Below, piece by piece: positions 20,933 through 33,893 of a DNA stretch of 64,000 nt. The stretch is from Strongyloides papillosus (taxonomy: Eukaryota > Nematoda > Chromadorea > Rhabditida > Strongyloididae): assembly GCA_005656395.1 (NCBI GenBank), contig SRSI01000014.1:62001-126000 (forward strand), written 5' to 3'. Each line of letters begins with the position of its first letter. The first letter of the stretch is position 1. Both the position numbers and the translations under genes were made by a program. Under the pieces are notes generated by a model, which was given only the letters and a program-made list of their open reading frames with translations, ran no database searches and was not told the DNA's origin.

Positions 20933-23794
20933 TTAACTATTTTCAGGATAATAAGTTTTAGTCTCATGCATGAAATTTAAAATTTCATCTTTATAATTCT
21001 CAACCAGTACAAACATATTGGATCCTTCATACCTCAAATTAGTGATATCCTTATCAATACATGAAGTACTTCTTGAACTCTCTCCAATTAATATGTATCT
21101 ATTATCAAATGTTTTTTGTATTAAACCACCACCACTATCACCTGGACACAGACCCAAATGAAGGTTTACATTAAGACAAAGTAATTCCGTTGAATTTACT
21201 GGAACCTGTTGTGTGCTACAATTTGTAAAAGAATCTGGCATTGTGTAAATAAATTTTTTTAGTCTGTTATGGACTTTTGCTTTTTCTCCAGTCAACCCTC
21301 TTTTTGTTGACCCATAACCAAATGCTATCAATGTTTTATTTTTATCAAATTTATAATCATCATGAAGAAATGGTAGACAAACATGAGTTACACCAATAAC
21401 AGGAACATCTAATTCGATTACTGCAATATCATTTCTATGCCTTCGAAGTCCACTTCTGAAATTATATAACAGTCTATTTATTCGTCGTATTTGTGTTTCT
21501 TCTTTGTTGATGCATTCACCATCAACATCCGTGTCTACATTACAAAAATTATTAATAACTATCTCTGTATCATTTACAATATTTCTATCATAATACTTAT
21601 ATGGTGCATTTTCAGTGTTTAAAATACAATGGGCTGCAGTAATAACATGTCTTTGAGATATTAGGACTCCAGAACATGAAAATTTCTTATCTCGTAATTG
21701 GACAGCCCATGGAATAACACTGTTTTCATTAACATCGTACCCTCCTGATATTAAGAATTCATATATCAACTCAAGATCTACACTTGATCGGCCACAGTTT
21801 TGATAATCTGAAGGATATAAAAATTAATTATAAATCATATGCCTTACCATAATATTGTAACTTCTTCAAATTATAAACAAATGGACTGGTATCATACTTA
21901 ATCATAGGAAGTTTTTGAAATACAGACTTTATAAAATCGTAATCAGTATCATAATTAAACGATTTCGTTCTCTCATTACAAACACCAAAACCATTTTGAA
22001 TTTTGTGAAGATAATGTACATTATCATGTGTTTTTAAAAAGATACTAGATCCTGTACTTTTTCCACAGATATATCTAAAATTATCATCTTTTACAGATAT
22101 CTTATGGTCATCAAAGCCTAATTTTAATTCAGCTACTTGAGTTAAATTATACTCAGCTAGATAAACAATTTCTGCTTGGTCATCTGCTAATGATGTATTA
22201 TGATACACTAAGTATTTTTTCGCAATTTTATTATCATCAAATGGATCAAGTTTTTCATCTACGCAAACATGTGGAATATCATTAAATGGTTCTTTTAACA
22301 CAAGAATGGCACTTTGATTTTTATAATCTGTAGAATTTGTATTAAAGATTTGATAAACCTCCCTATATTGAATGTCATAGTTATCACAACTATAAACAGA
22401 TTCTTTACCAAATATTATTAAGTCTCCATCTCTTCTCCAATAGGTGCAATACTTTTTTTGTTGCATTACGAGAATTCCTTTCAAATGATCTTCAGATCTT
22501 TTAGCTTCAACTGCCAACATACCGTAAATGCATTCAGAAGAAGTTATAACGTGCATTTTATTTATTAATGTACCCATGCAAGCACGACCACCCTTAACAA
22601 TTGTCAAAATCCATGGATATGATACCTCATTTGTAAAAGAATCTGTATTATGTGGTATATCTTCTTTCTGAATCTTTCCACAAGTGTCTTTATCTAACAA
22701 CAAAATATTAGTAAATTTAAAAATATCCTTACCATAAAATTTTGAAATATCATGAAATTCATTTCCTACAATCTCTTCATCATGATTTACCTCATTCAAT
22801 GAGTTAAATAGAAAGTCTTGAGCGTTATTTAATGTAAGAAAGAAGAGTTCTTGAGGATGTTTAATTTTATTAGAGTTTTTCAAGCATGTATCTTCACCAA
22901 TTCCATAAACACCAAATTGATTATCTTTAACTCTTCTGAACAGTGGAGCACCTTTAAATATGTTATACCAAAACATACTTTTAATGTTTTCTTTAATCAT
23001 TAGATAGTCTTCAGGAAATTTACATCCAAAAGAATCTGCGAATGTTTTATTTTTATAATCAAATGATTCTTTAAAGAAATATGTTACTAATTCAAATATT
23101 TTGAAATTGCCATAATGTTCAATTCCCCACATTAAACTGATAACATTTTCTACTTCCTTCTTTTCTTCTAAACCTAAGAAATCCATTTGGTATTGGTATA
23201 TACAAGCATGGGGGATTGATGTCACAGGCTTGTTTAATTCAATAACTCCATACTTGATATCATCATTTAGGACAGAATGTGGTAAATGTAAAGCATTTAT
23301 ATATCTTATAATAACTTCACTTGAACAATTAAGAATCCCATCAGAATCGGAATCACATACATCCCTGCTAGATTGCTCACCAATACGTACTTGATAACGG
23401 TTATATAAATGTTTATAATCCGATTGTTGTCTAATCAACTCTTCTATACCTTTTAAACATCCAAAATTTGTTAATACGTGAAGTTGTGTTACAAGTACAC
23501 CACTGCAAATTGTAGTTTTATTATGATCTACAATTCTTACCATCCAAGGAATACCTGATTCAACCCTTGATTCAAGTCCAAATGAAGCGCCATTTTGTTT
23601 GAAAGATGATTCAAAATCATCTAAATAATCACTTTTTCCACAATTTACTTCATCTACAAAAAAAAATTTTAATTTATATACAATAAAACATTACCATAAT
23701 ATCTCATATCAATAGGTTTGATCTTTAACTTATCATTTTTACATATCAAAGATTGGATAAGAATAAAATATATAAAAATTGCAATTATTATCAT
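20933..23794 (-). CDS. S1 array copy 2: secreted three-domain serine protease (two dead domains, one active-looking)
   Basis: Exons on the minus strand: 23794-23695, 23653-22733, 22693-21848 and 21807-20933, giving 913 residues with all introns phase 1 and 39-41 nt long. Exon 1 is a signal peptide plus linker. Domain A spans 34-340, B 341-622 and C 623-913. In A the His57 site reads LTNFGC, the Asp102 site LKYGVIEL and the Ser195 site KGAPLF. In B they read ITSSEC, SAILVL and STGSSI. Domain C has VITAAHC (His682), NDIAVIEL (Asp749) and GDSGGGL (Ser847), so it should be a working protease. The pocket-base residue equivalent to 189 is Gly206 of the C open frame (about residue 841), which argues against trypsin specificity. 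The activation site is EFL|ISGG. Each domain starts with an xCG that can pair with Cys122. Intron 2 is in frame without a stop, so unspliced message also reads through. Type I member of the array. Confidence 0.9.
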
Positions 23795-24081
23795 TTGAAA
23801 AAAATAAAATCGTTAACTTTTATTTAAAAGTTTTATATAATTTATTATTTGACGAATATATTTATAACTTGAATGTGACATTTAAATTTTCTACTTTTTT
23901 TAAAATTTTAGTCAGACTTTAAATGTCAAAAACGCGATTATTAATCATTGAGACATTCTTCAGATTTCTTGTGTATTACGAATGAATTTCTTTTGTTATT
24001 ATATTGATATTACTATATTTTAAATTCATATTTTAAATAATTTCTAAGAGTCATTTTTAGTATTTTATTTTGATAAAAAAA
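23795..24081. repeat. Spacer between S1 copies 2 and 3, near-identical to 30740-31026
   Basis: 287 bp holding the copy 2 promoter (minus-strand TATA-like TATATAAAAC about 40 bp before its ATG) and the copy 3 terminator side. The part from about 23900 to 24070 is almost letter-for-letter the same as 30855-31026, including AAAACGCGATTATTAATCAT, which marks a recent duplication or conversion. Confidence 0.85.
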
Positions 24082-26947
24082 TTACTTTTTTCCGAAATAA
24101 TAAGTTTTCGTTTCATGCAGAAAATTTAAAATTTCATCCTTGTATTCATCAACTTTAACAAAAATATTATTTCCTTCACGTTTTGACGATTCACCAAAAG
24201 CACAGGAAGAAGTTATTGCATTTACTCCAACTAATATGTATCTATTATCAGGAGTTTTTTGAATTAAACCACCACCACTATCACCATGGCAGATACCCAA
24301 ATGAACATTTACTTTAATACAAAGATATTCGTTGGATTTTATAGGAACATTTGATTTACTACAATTTCGTACAGAATCAGGATTTGTATAAAGAAATCTT
24401 TTTAATCTCTTAGTATCATTAATATCCGTTGCTGTGGGCCAGTTTTTTGATTTCCCGTAACCAAATGTTATTAATTTTTTACTTTTATCAAATTTATAAT
24501 TATTGTGAAGAAATGGTAGACATATATGAGTTACACCAAAAACAGGAGAATCTAACTCAATCACCACAATATCATTTCTTTGCCATCGAAGTCCATTTTT
24601 AAAATTATACAAAAATCTGTTAATTTTCCTTTTTTGTACTTTTTCTTTACTGACACATTTACCATCAGCATTGTTACGTTCATTACAGTGATTATTAATT
24701 ATTATCTCTGCATCATATACAATATTTTTATCATAATATTGAAATACAGATTTTTTTTGGGCTAAAATACAATGAGCCGCTGTGATAACATGTCTGTGTG
24801 ATATTAAGATTCCAGAACAAAAACCTTTAGTAGTTCGTATTTGGACAGCCCATGGAATAGCTTTAATATCATGAATATCATGCCCTCCTGATATTAAGAA
24901 TTCATATATCACTTCAAGATCGATGCTTGATTTGCCACAATTTTCATAGTCTGAAGCATATTAAAATTAATTATACATTATATAACTTACCATAATATTG
25001 TAATTTCTTCAAATTATAAACAAATGGACTGGTATCATATTTAATCATAGGAAGTTTTTTAAATACAGACTTTATAAAATCGTAATCGGTACCATAATAA
25101 AACGATTTTGTCTTATCATTACAAACACCAAAACCTTTTTGAATTTCGTGGAGATAATGTATATCATTAGAAGTTTCTAGAAAAATACTAGATCCTGTAC
25201 TATTTCCACAAATATACTTATAATTGTCATCTGTTACAGATATCTCATGACCATCAAATCTTAATTTTAATTCAGGAAATTGAGTTAAAGAATACTCAGC
25301 CAAATACACAATATTATATTTATCATCTGTCGTTATTGAATCATAATGAACTAAGTATTTTTTAACTACTTGAGAATAATCTAGTGGTTTAAGTTTTTCA
25401 TCCACGCAAACATGTGGAATGTTTTGAAATGGTTCTTTCAACACAAGAATAACACTTAATTTTTTATAGTCCCTAGAATTTGTATGAAATATTTGATACG
25501 CCTCCCTATATTGAATGTCATAATTGTTACATCTATGGTAGGAGTCTTTACCAAATATCTTTTCATTTTCACTTGCTGTCCAAAAAGTACAGTATTTTTT
25601 CGACTGTATTATAGTGATGCCTTTCAAATGACCTTCAAATTTTCTTTTGCTTTCAACTTTTAATGTGTCGTAGATGCATTCATAAGATGTTATTACGTGC
25701 ATTTTGCTTATTAATGTCCCCATACAAGCGAGATCACCTTTAGATATAGTTAAAATCCATGGATAAAACGCTTCGTTTTCAAAATAGTCTGACTTATATT
25801 TCAAATTATCTCTTTTTCGAACCATTCCACAAGTATCCTCATCTATAAAATATTAATAATATATTATCTATGTATCTCTTACCATAAAATTTAGAAATAT
25901 CATAAAATTCATTTCCTACGTATTCTTCATCATGGTTTACCTCATTTAATGCATGAAATATAAAATATTGAGCACTTTTGAATGTTACAAAAAATAGTTC
26001 TGGAATATGTTTAATTTTGTTATTAAAATTTTTTGTACATGTATCTTCGCCAATTCCATAAACGCCAAACTGATTATCTTTAATTTTTCTAAGCAACGGT
26101 GCACCTTTTAATTTGCTTTTCCACAATAAAGTTTGCATTTCTTCGATAACCATTAAATAATCTTCACGAATTTTACATCCAAAAGAATTTGCAAATCTTT
26201 TATTTTTGTAATCGAATGTTTCTTTATAAAAATATGCTCTTAACTCAAATTTATCAAAATTGTTACCATGGTGAACCCCCCACATTAAACTAATCACATT
26301 TTCTACTTCCTTCTTTTCTTCTAAACCTAAGAAGTCCATTTGGTATTGATATATACAAGCATGTGGAATTGTTGTAACAGGCCTATTTAATTCAATTACT
26401 CCATACTTGAGATCATCATCCAAAACAGGGTGGGGCAAATGTAGGACATTAATATATCTTAATAAAACTTTGCTGGAACAATTAAGAATCCCATCAGAAT
26501 CGGAATCACATACATCCTTGCTAGATTGCTCACCAATACGTACTTGATAACGGCCATACAAGTAATTATATTCTGATTGCTGCTTAATCAATTCTTCTAT
26601 ACCCTTTAAGCATCCAAAATTTGTTAGAACATGAAGTTGTGTCACCAATATACCATTACAAATTGTAGTTTTGTTATGATCTACAATTCTTGCCATCCAA
26701 GGAATACCTGAAATAACCATTGAATTATATCCATATGAAGAATCACTTTGTTTGAAAGATGAATCAAAATCATTTAAATAGTCATTCCTTCCGCAATTTA
26801 CTTCATCTAAAAATTTAAATTATATTTTTAGTGCAACTAAACATTACCATAAAATCTCATATCAATAGGTTTGATCTTTAACCTATCATCTTCACATACA
26901 AGGGATTGGATAAAAATAAAAAATACTATTGTCACAATTGTATTCAT
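24082..26947 (-). CDS. S1 array copy 3: secreted three-domain serine protease
   Basis: Exons on the minus strand: 26947-26848, 26806-25883, 25842-24991 and 24950-24082, giving 914 residues, all junctions phase 1. The signal peptide is almost the same as in copy 1 (MNTIVTIVFFIFIQSLVC). Domain A keeps the CDSDSDG loop bracketed by Cys and lacks the triad (LTNFGC). Domain B lacks it as well (ITSYEC). Its start (MVRKRDNLKYKSDYFE) differs from copies 1, 2, 4 and 6 and matches copy 5. Domain C has VITAAHC, NDIVVIEL and GDSGGGL, with a His before GDSGG (CHGDSGG) where copy 2 has Pro, and ends HETKTYYFGKK. Expected to be secreted and to form a multi-domain protease of which only C cuts. Type II member. 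Its promoter carries the GCAAAGG-CCTTTGC palindrome. Confidence 0.9.
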
Positions 26948-27869
26948 TCCAAAAATATACTAAATGTAATTTTTAAGAATAAAATTAATTTTATATGCAT
27001 TATTTTTTGAATATTTCAATGTAATATTTAAATTGTCTATTTTTTCAAATATTTTATAAAATCAGGCAAAGGCCATACCTTTGCACCGCTTTGTTTAACC
27101 TTTAAATGTTTTTGGCTAAGAATATTTTATATATAATATTTTCCTAGACTGTTTGAAAAATTTTTTGCAATAAAATTTAAAAATATCTTTTTATGAATCT
27201 TTTTTAACACAAATAACTAGAAATCCTAAGGAAATTATTTTGAATTTCTTAATCATATTATATAATACTTTGTTTAAATTTTTTCCAATAGAAACTCACA
27301 TAAACAAATTTTGAGAAAGTAAGAATGATTTGTTTATTAACTGAACCAATTAGTAGATTTAGTTTTACTTGGAAGTACACAATTTAATATTTCAATTGAT
27401 TTCTTAAATGTTTTTACATTTACCTTAAGAACAAATAGTTAGTAGCATTAAAAATCCCAATTATAAGTAGAACATCCTTATTACTTATAAATCAAACTTT
27501 ATTTTCAGTGTGTAAAATCAATTTTTCTGCTTGAAATTGACCTTTACAACCTAATTATTTGAAAAACAACATAAAAATTCAAAAAATACATAGGTCCAAT
27601 GTATGGATTCAGAAAATTCGTTGGTAATTTTTGCATTTTATAATAGTATACGAGATTGTGCTCCGGAATATTATTGCAAGCATGTAGGAAAAGTTAAAAT
27701 TCTTTTCTATCATTTCTTCTATATAAAGAGTTTTGAATATAGTATTCCCCTCTCTAATTGAAAAATAACATGCTTCTTGACAACTATTTTATAAAAAATG
27801 TTAAGTTTAAATAAAAATATGCTGAATACGAATTTACTTTTCTAATTTTTTTATTATCAACAAAGCAAA
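26948..27869. repeat. Spacer between S1 copies 3 and 4, paralogous to 20009-20932
   Basis: About 920 bp without genes. It aligns with the copy 1-2 spacer throughout most of its length. The copy 3 promoter palindrome is at 27066-27084 and a TATA-like box (GCATATAAAA on the minus strand) lies about 45 bp before the copy 3 ATG. The shared A/T blocks near 27590-27840 are the 3' flank of the type I genes. Confidence 0.75.
27066..27084. promoter_or_regulatory. Inverted repeat in the promoter of S1 copy 3
   Basis: GCAAAGG-CCATA-CCTTTGC, 7-bp arms with a 5-bp spacer, about 120 bp upstream of the copy 3 start codon. The same block sits upstream of copy 6 and, more worn, upstream of copies 1 and 5, but not upstream of type I copies 2 and 4. 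It could be a dimeric transcription-factor site. The function is inferred from position, symmetry and conservation only. Confidence 0.5.
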
Positions 27870-30739
27870 TTAACTATTTTTAGGATAATAAGTTTTAGTT
27901 TCATGCATGAAATTTATAATTTCATCTTTATACTCCTCAACTAGTGTAAATACATTAGTTCCTTCATTACTCATAACAGTGAAATTTTCATGCATACATG
28001 ATTTACCTCTTGAATTCACTCCAACTAATATGTATCTATTATCAGGCATTTTTTGTATTAAACCACCACCACTATCACCATGGCACAGACCCAAATTAGC
28101 ATTTACATTAAGACAAAAGGATTCCGTTGAATTTACTGGAACACGTTGTATGCTACAATTTTTTATAGAATTTGGCATTGTATAAACAAATCTTTTTAAA
28201 TTTCTGTTAAAATTTTCATCTGTTGGCTTAGGTCCGTTTTTGTTTCTTCCATAACCAAATGTTATTAATGTTTTTCTTTCATCAAATTTATAATTATTAT
28301 GTAGAAATGGTAAACAAATATGAGTTACACCAACAACAGGTACATCTAACTCAATTACCGCAATATCATTTTTATGCCTTCGAAGTCCATTTTTAAAATT
28401 ATATAATAATCTATTGACTCTTCTTTTTTGTAATTTTCCTTTATTGATACATTCACCATCATCATTAAGAATTTCATTACAATGACTACCAATTATTATC
28501 TCTGCATCATTAAGAAAATCTTTATCATAATACCATAATGGTAAATCATCCATGATTGAAATACAATGAGCCGCTGTGATAACGTGTCTATGAGAAACTA
28601 AAACTCCAGAACATAAACGGTTCTTATTTATTATTTGAACAGCCCATGGAATATCTTTGATATTGTGAACATCGTATCCTCCAGATATAAAGAATTCATA
28701 CATCGCCTTAATATTATTATTTGATTTACCACAGTTTTTATAATCTAAAGTTTACTAAAACTAATTATACATAATATAACTTACCGTAATATTGTAGTTT
28801 CTTCAAATTATAAACAAATGGACTGGTATCATATTTAGTCATAGGAAGTATTTTAAATACAGTTTTTATGAAATCATAATCTGTACTATAATAAAATGAG
28901 TTTGTCCTATCATTACAAATGTCAAAACCTTTTTGAACTTCATAAAGGTAATGTACATTATTATGTGATTCTAAAAAGATACTAGATCCCGTACTTGTTC
29001 CACAAATATACTTATAATTATCATCTGTTGCAAATATCTCATGATCAACAAGGCCTAATTTTAATTCAGTTACTTGAGTTAAATTATACTCAGCTAAATA
29101 AACAATTTCCTTTTGGTTATCTGATAATACTGTGTCTTGATACACTAAGTATTTTTTCACAATTTCATTATCATTGAATGGGTCAAGGTTTTCATCTACG
29201 CAAACATGTGGAACATCTTGGAATGGTTCTTTTAATACAATAATAAGATTTAAATCTTTATCATTGCTAGACGCTGGATGAAATACTTGAAATGCTTCCC
29301 TATATTGAATGTCAAAGTTATTACAATAGTCATCTGATTTATTACCAGATAGTACTTTTTCTTCTTCATTTACTTTCCAAGCGGTACAGTTTTTTTTTGA
29401 TTGCATTACGAGAACTCCTTTTAAACGATCTTTAAATAGTATTTTAGTTTCAACTTTTAATATATTATAAATGCATTCATAAGAAGTTATAACGTGCATT
29501 TTGCTTATTAATGTACCCATGCAAGCACGACCACCCTTAGCGATGGTCAAAATCCATGGATATGATACCTCATTTGTAAAAGATTCTGTATTATACGGTA
29601 TATTTTCTTTCTGAATCTTTCCACAAGTATCTTTATCTATAAAAAATCATTTATATATTATCCCTGTATCTCTTACCATAAAATTTTGAAATATCATAAA
29701 ATCCATTTTCTACATTTTCTTTATCATGATTTACCTCATTCAATGAGTTAAATAGAAAGTCTTGAGCGCTATTCAATGTGTGAAAAAAGAGTTCTTGAGG
29801 GTGCTTAATTTTATTAGAGTTTTTCAAGCATGTACCTTCACCAATTCCATAAACGCCAAATTGGTTATCTTTAACCCTTCTGAACAGCGGAGCACCTTTA
29901 AATATGTTAATCCAAGGCATACTTTTAATATCTTCTTTAATCATTTGATAATCTTCAGGATATTTACATCCAAAAGAATCTGCAAATGTTTTATTTTTAT
30001 AATCAAATGTTTCTTTAAAGAAATATGCTATTAATTGAAATATTTCTAAATTGAGAAAACGGTCAATTCCCCACAATAAACTAATTACATTTTCTACCTT
30101 CTTTTGCTCTTCTAAGCCCAAGAAATCCATTTGGTAATGATATATACAAGCATGAGGGATTGATGTAATAGGTCTATTTAATTCAATAACTCCATACTTA
30201 TGGCCATCATTTAAAACAGGATAAGGCAAATGCAAATCGTTTATATACCTTATAAAAACTTTACTTGAACAATTAAAAATACCGTCAGAATCGGAATCAC
30301 ATACATCCCTGGTAGATTGCTCACCAATACGTACTTGATAACGACCATATAAATGATTATATTCTGATTGCTGCTTGATAAATTCTTCTATACCCTTTAA
30401 GCATCCAAAATTTGTTAATACATGAAGTTGTGTAACAAGTACACCATTGCAAATTGTAAAATTATTATGATCTACAATTCTTGCCATCCAAGGTATACTT
30501 GAAAAAAGCCCTAGTTCATATGCAAATGAAAAACCAGTTTGTTTGACAGATAATTCAAAACCATGTAAAAAATCGCTCCTTCCGCAATTTACTTCATCTG
30601 CAAGAATAGAATTTTAATTTATACATAATAAAACGTTACCATAATATCTCATATCAATAGGTTTGACCTTAAATGTATCATCTTTACATACAATGAATTG
30701 GATAAAAAGAAAGTATATAACAATTGCAATTTTTTTCAT
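27870..30739 (-). CDS. S1 array copy 4: secreted three-domain serine protease
   Basis: Exons on the minus strand: 30739-30640, 30597-29677, 29636-28785 and 28744-27870, giving 915 residues, all junctions phase 1. Signal peptide MKKIAIVIYFLFIQFIVC. Domain A: LTNFGC, HKYGVIEL and KGAPLF, catalytically dead. Domain B: ITSYEC, LIIVLK and STGSSI, dead. Domain C: VITAAHC, NDIAVIEL and CHGDSGGG, triad complete, ends HETKTYYPKNS like copy 2. The activation region reads FFISGGYDV, so a bulky hydrophobic residue again replaces the usual Arg/Lys before the new N-terminus. Type I member, about 290 bp from the copy 5 stop. Its promoter matches copy 2, not copies 1, 3, 5 or 6. Confidence 0.9.
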
Positions 30740-31026
30740 TTGATAAAATGGAAACGTTTGATTTTTTTAAAAGTTTTATATAATTTATTATTTGATGAAT
30801 ATATTTATTAGTTGAATGTAACATTTAAACTTTCTAATTATTTTTTAAAATTTTAGTCAAACTTTAAATGTCAAAAACGCGATTATTAATCATTGCAACA
30901 TTCTTCAGATTTCTTGTGTATTACGAATGAATTTCTTTTGTTATTATATTGATATTACTATATTTTAAATTCATAGTTTAAATAATTTCTAAGAGTCTTT
31001 TTTAGTATTTTATTTTGATAAAAAAA
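30740..31026. repeat. Spacer between S1 copies 4 and 5, near-identical to 23795-24081
   Basis: The same length and layout as the copy 2-3 spacer, with a TATA-like TATATAAAAC on the minus strand before the copy 4 ATG. This is the strongest sign that copies 2+3 and 4+5 arose as a duplicated pair. Confidence 0.85.
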
Positions 31027-33893
31027 TTACTTTTTTCCGAAATAATAAGTTTTCGTTTCATGCATAAAATTTAAAATTTCATCCTTATATTCCTCAAGTT
31101 TGACAAACATATTATCTCCTTCTTTTTTAGAAGATTCGCCAAATACACATGAAGAACTTATTGAATTTACTCCAACTAATATGTATCTATTATCAGAAGT
31201 TTTTTGAATTAAACCACCACCACTATCACCTACACAAAGACCCAAATGAACATTTACTTTAATACAAAGATATTCTTTGGATTTTACTGGAACAGATGGT
31301 TTGCTACAATTTCGTACAGAATTTGGGTTTGAATAAATAAATCTTTTTAATCTTCTGTTATGATTTATATCTGTTGCCTTGGGCCCATTTTTGTTTCTTC
31401 CATAACCAAATGTTATTAATGTTTTTCTTTCATCAAATTTATAATTATCATGTAGAAATGGTAGACATATATGAGTTACACCAACAACAGGTGCATCTAA
31501 CTCAATTACTACAATATCATTTCTATGCCTTCGAAATCCATTTTTAAAATTGTATAGTACTCTATTAATTCCCCTTTTTTGTATTTCTACATTATTAATA
31601 CATTTACCATCAGCATTGTGACGTTCATTACAGTGACTACTAATTATTATCTCTGTACCATATGCAATATTTTTATCATAATACCAAAATGATAAATTAT
31701 CCGTGTTTAAAATACAATGAGCCGCTGTGATGACGTGTATATAGGATACTAAAACTCCAGAACAGGCACTGTCCTTACTTGTCATTTGAACAGCCCATGG
31801 AATAGCTTTGATATCATAAATATCAGATCCCCCAGATATTAAAAATTCATATATCACCTCAAGATTAATGTTTGATTTGCCACAACTTTCATAATCTGAA
31901 GCATAATAAAATTAATTATACATTATATAACTTACCATAGTATTGTAATTTCTTCAAATTATAAACAGGTAGACTGGTATCGTACTTAATCATAGGAAGT
32001 TTTTTAAATACAGACTTTATGAAATCGTACTCAGTATCATAGTAAAATGACTTTGTCTTATCATGACAAACACCAAAACCTTTTTGAATCTGATAAAGAT
32101 AATGCACATCATCATATGTTTTTACAAAAGTGTTAGATCCTGTACTTCTTCCACAAATGTACTTAGAATTATTATCTGTTACAGATATCTCATGGTCATT
32201 TAAGCTTAGTTGTGATTCTGATACTTTAGTTAAAGGATACTCAGCTAAATATACAACGTTATATAGTTCATCTGTAAACATTGAATTATAATAAGCTAAG
32301 TATTTTCTATCTATTTGAAAATCATCCAATGGATCAAGGTTTTCATCCACGCAAACGTGTGGAATATTTTGAAATGGTTCTTTCAACACAAGAATAACAC
32401 TTAATTTTCTGTAATCCATAGAATTTGTATGGAATATTTGGTAAGCCTCCCTATATTGAATATCATAATTATAACAATTATAAGCGGATTTTTTACCAAA
32501 CACTTTTACATTTCCATTTGCTGTCCAGAAATTACAGTATTTTTTTGACTGTATAACCATTACTCCTTTCAGGTGATTTTCAAATTTTATTTTCCCTTCA
32601 ACTTTTAATGTATTGTAAATGCATTCATAAGAAGTTATGACGTGCATTTTACTAATTAGTGTGCCCATGCAAGCATGATCACCTTTGACTATGCTTAAAA
32701 TCCATGGATAATATGCTTCATTTTCAAAAAAATCTGACTTGTACGATAAATTATCTTTTTTCCGAACTATTCCACAAGTATCTCTATCTAATAAAATATT
32801 ATTAATATATTATATCTATATTTCTTACCATAAAATTTAGAAATATCATAAAATTCATTTCCTACATATTCTTCATCATGGTTTACCTCATTTAATGAAT
32901 GAAATATAAAATACTGAGCACTTTTAAATGTTACAAAAAATATTTCTTGAATATGTTTAATTTCTTTATTAAAATTTTTTACACAAGTATCTTCACCAAT
33001 TCCATATACGCCAAATTGATTATCTTTAACTTTTCTAAGCAAAGGTGCTCCTTTTATTATGTTTTTCCACATTCCATTTTTAAATCCTTCAATGACCATT
33101 AGATAGTCCTCACGAATTTTACATCCAAAAGTGTTTGCGAATCTCTTATCTTTGTAGTCAAAAGTTTCGTTATAATAGTATGCATTTAATTCAAATTTGT
33201 CAAAGTTGTTTTTAAGATCAATACCCCACATTAAACTAATTACATTTTCTACCTTGTTTTCCTCTTCTAGGCCTAAGAAATCCATTTGGTATTGATATAT
33301 ACAAGCATGTGGAATTGTTGTAACAGGCCTATTTAATTCAATTACTCCATACTTGAGATCATCATCCAAGACAGGATGTGGCAAATGTAAAGCATTAATA
33401 TATCTTATAATAACTTTATTTGAACAATTAAAAATACCATCAGAATCGGAATCACAAACATCTTTACTAGATTGTTCACCAATACGTACTTGATAATGAC
33501 CATATAAAATATTATACTCTGTTTGTTGTTTAATCAATTCTTCTATACCCTTTAAGCATCCAAAGTTTGTTAAAACATGAAGTTGTGTTACCAGTATTCC
33601 ATTACAAATTATAGTTTTATTATGATTTACAATTCTTGCCATCCAGGGGATACCTGAATGAAGCAATGATTCATATCCATACGAAACACTATATTTTTTT
33701 ATAGATTTGTCAATATTGTTTAAAAAATCACTTCTTCCACAATTTACCTCATCTAAAAAATAGAAATGTATTTGTAGCCCAATCAAACGTTACCATAATA
33801 TCTCATATCAATAGGTTTGATCTTTAACCTATCATCCTCACATATAAAGCATTGGATAAATAAAAAAAATATTATTGAGACAATTATATTCAT
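31027..33893 (-). CDS. S1 array copy 5: secreted three-domain serine protease
   Basis: Exons on the minus strand: 33893-33794, 33752-32829, 32787-31936 and 31895-31027, giving 914 residues, all junctions phase 1. Signal peptide MNIIVSIIFFLFIQCFIC. Domain A carries CDSDSDG and the dead-triad signatures LTNFGC, LKYGVIEL and KGAPLL. Domain B starts IVRKKDNLSYKSDFFE, as in copy 3, and has ITSYEC and CGRSTGSNTF in place of the His and Ser motifs. Domain C keeps VITAAHC, NDIVVIEL and CVGDSGGG and ends HETKTYYFGKK. The first intron and the region before it are type II. This copy appears intact and should give a secreted protein of about 104 kDa, with several Asn-x-Ser/Thr sites. Closest relative by eye is copy 3. 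Confidence 0.9.
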
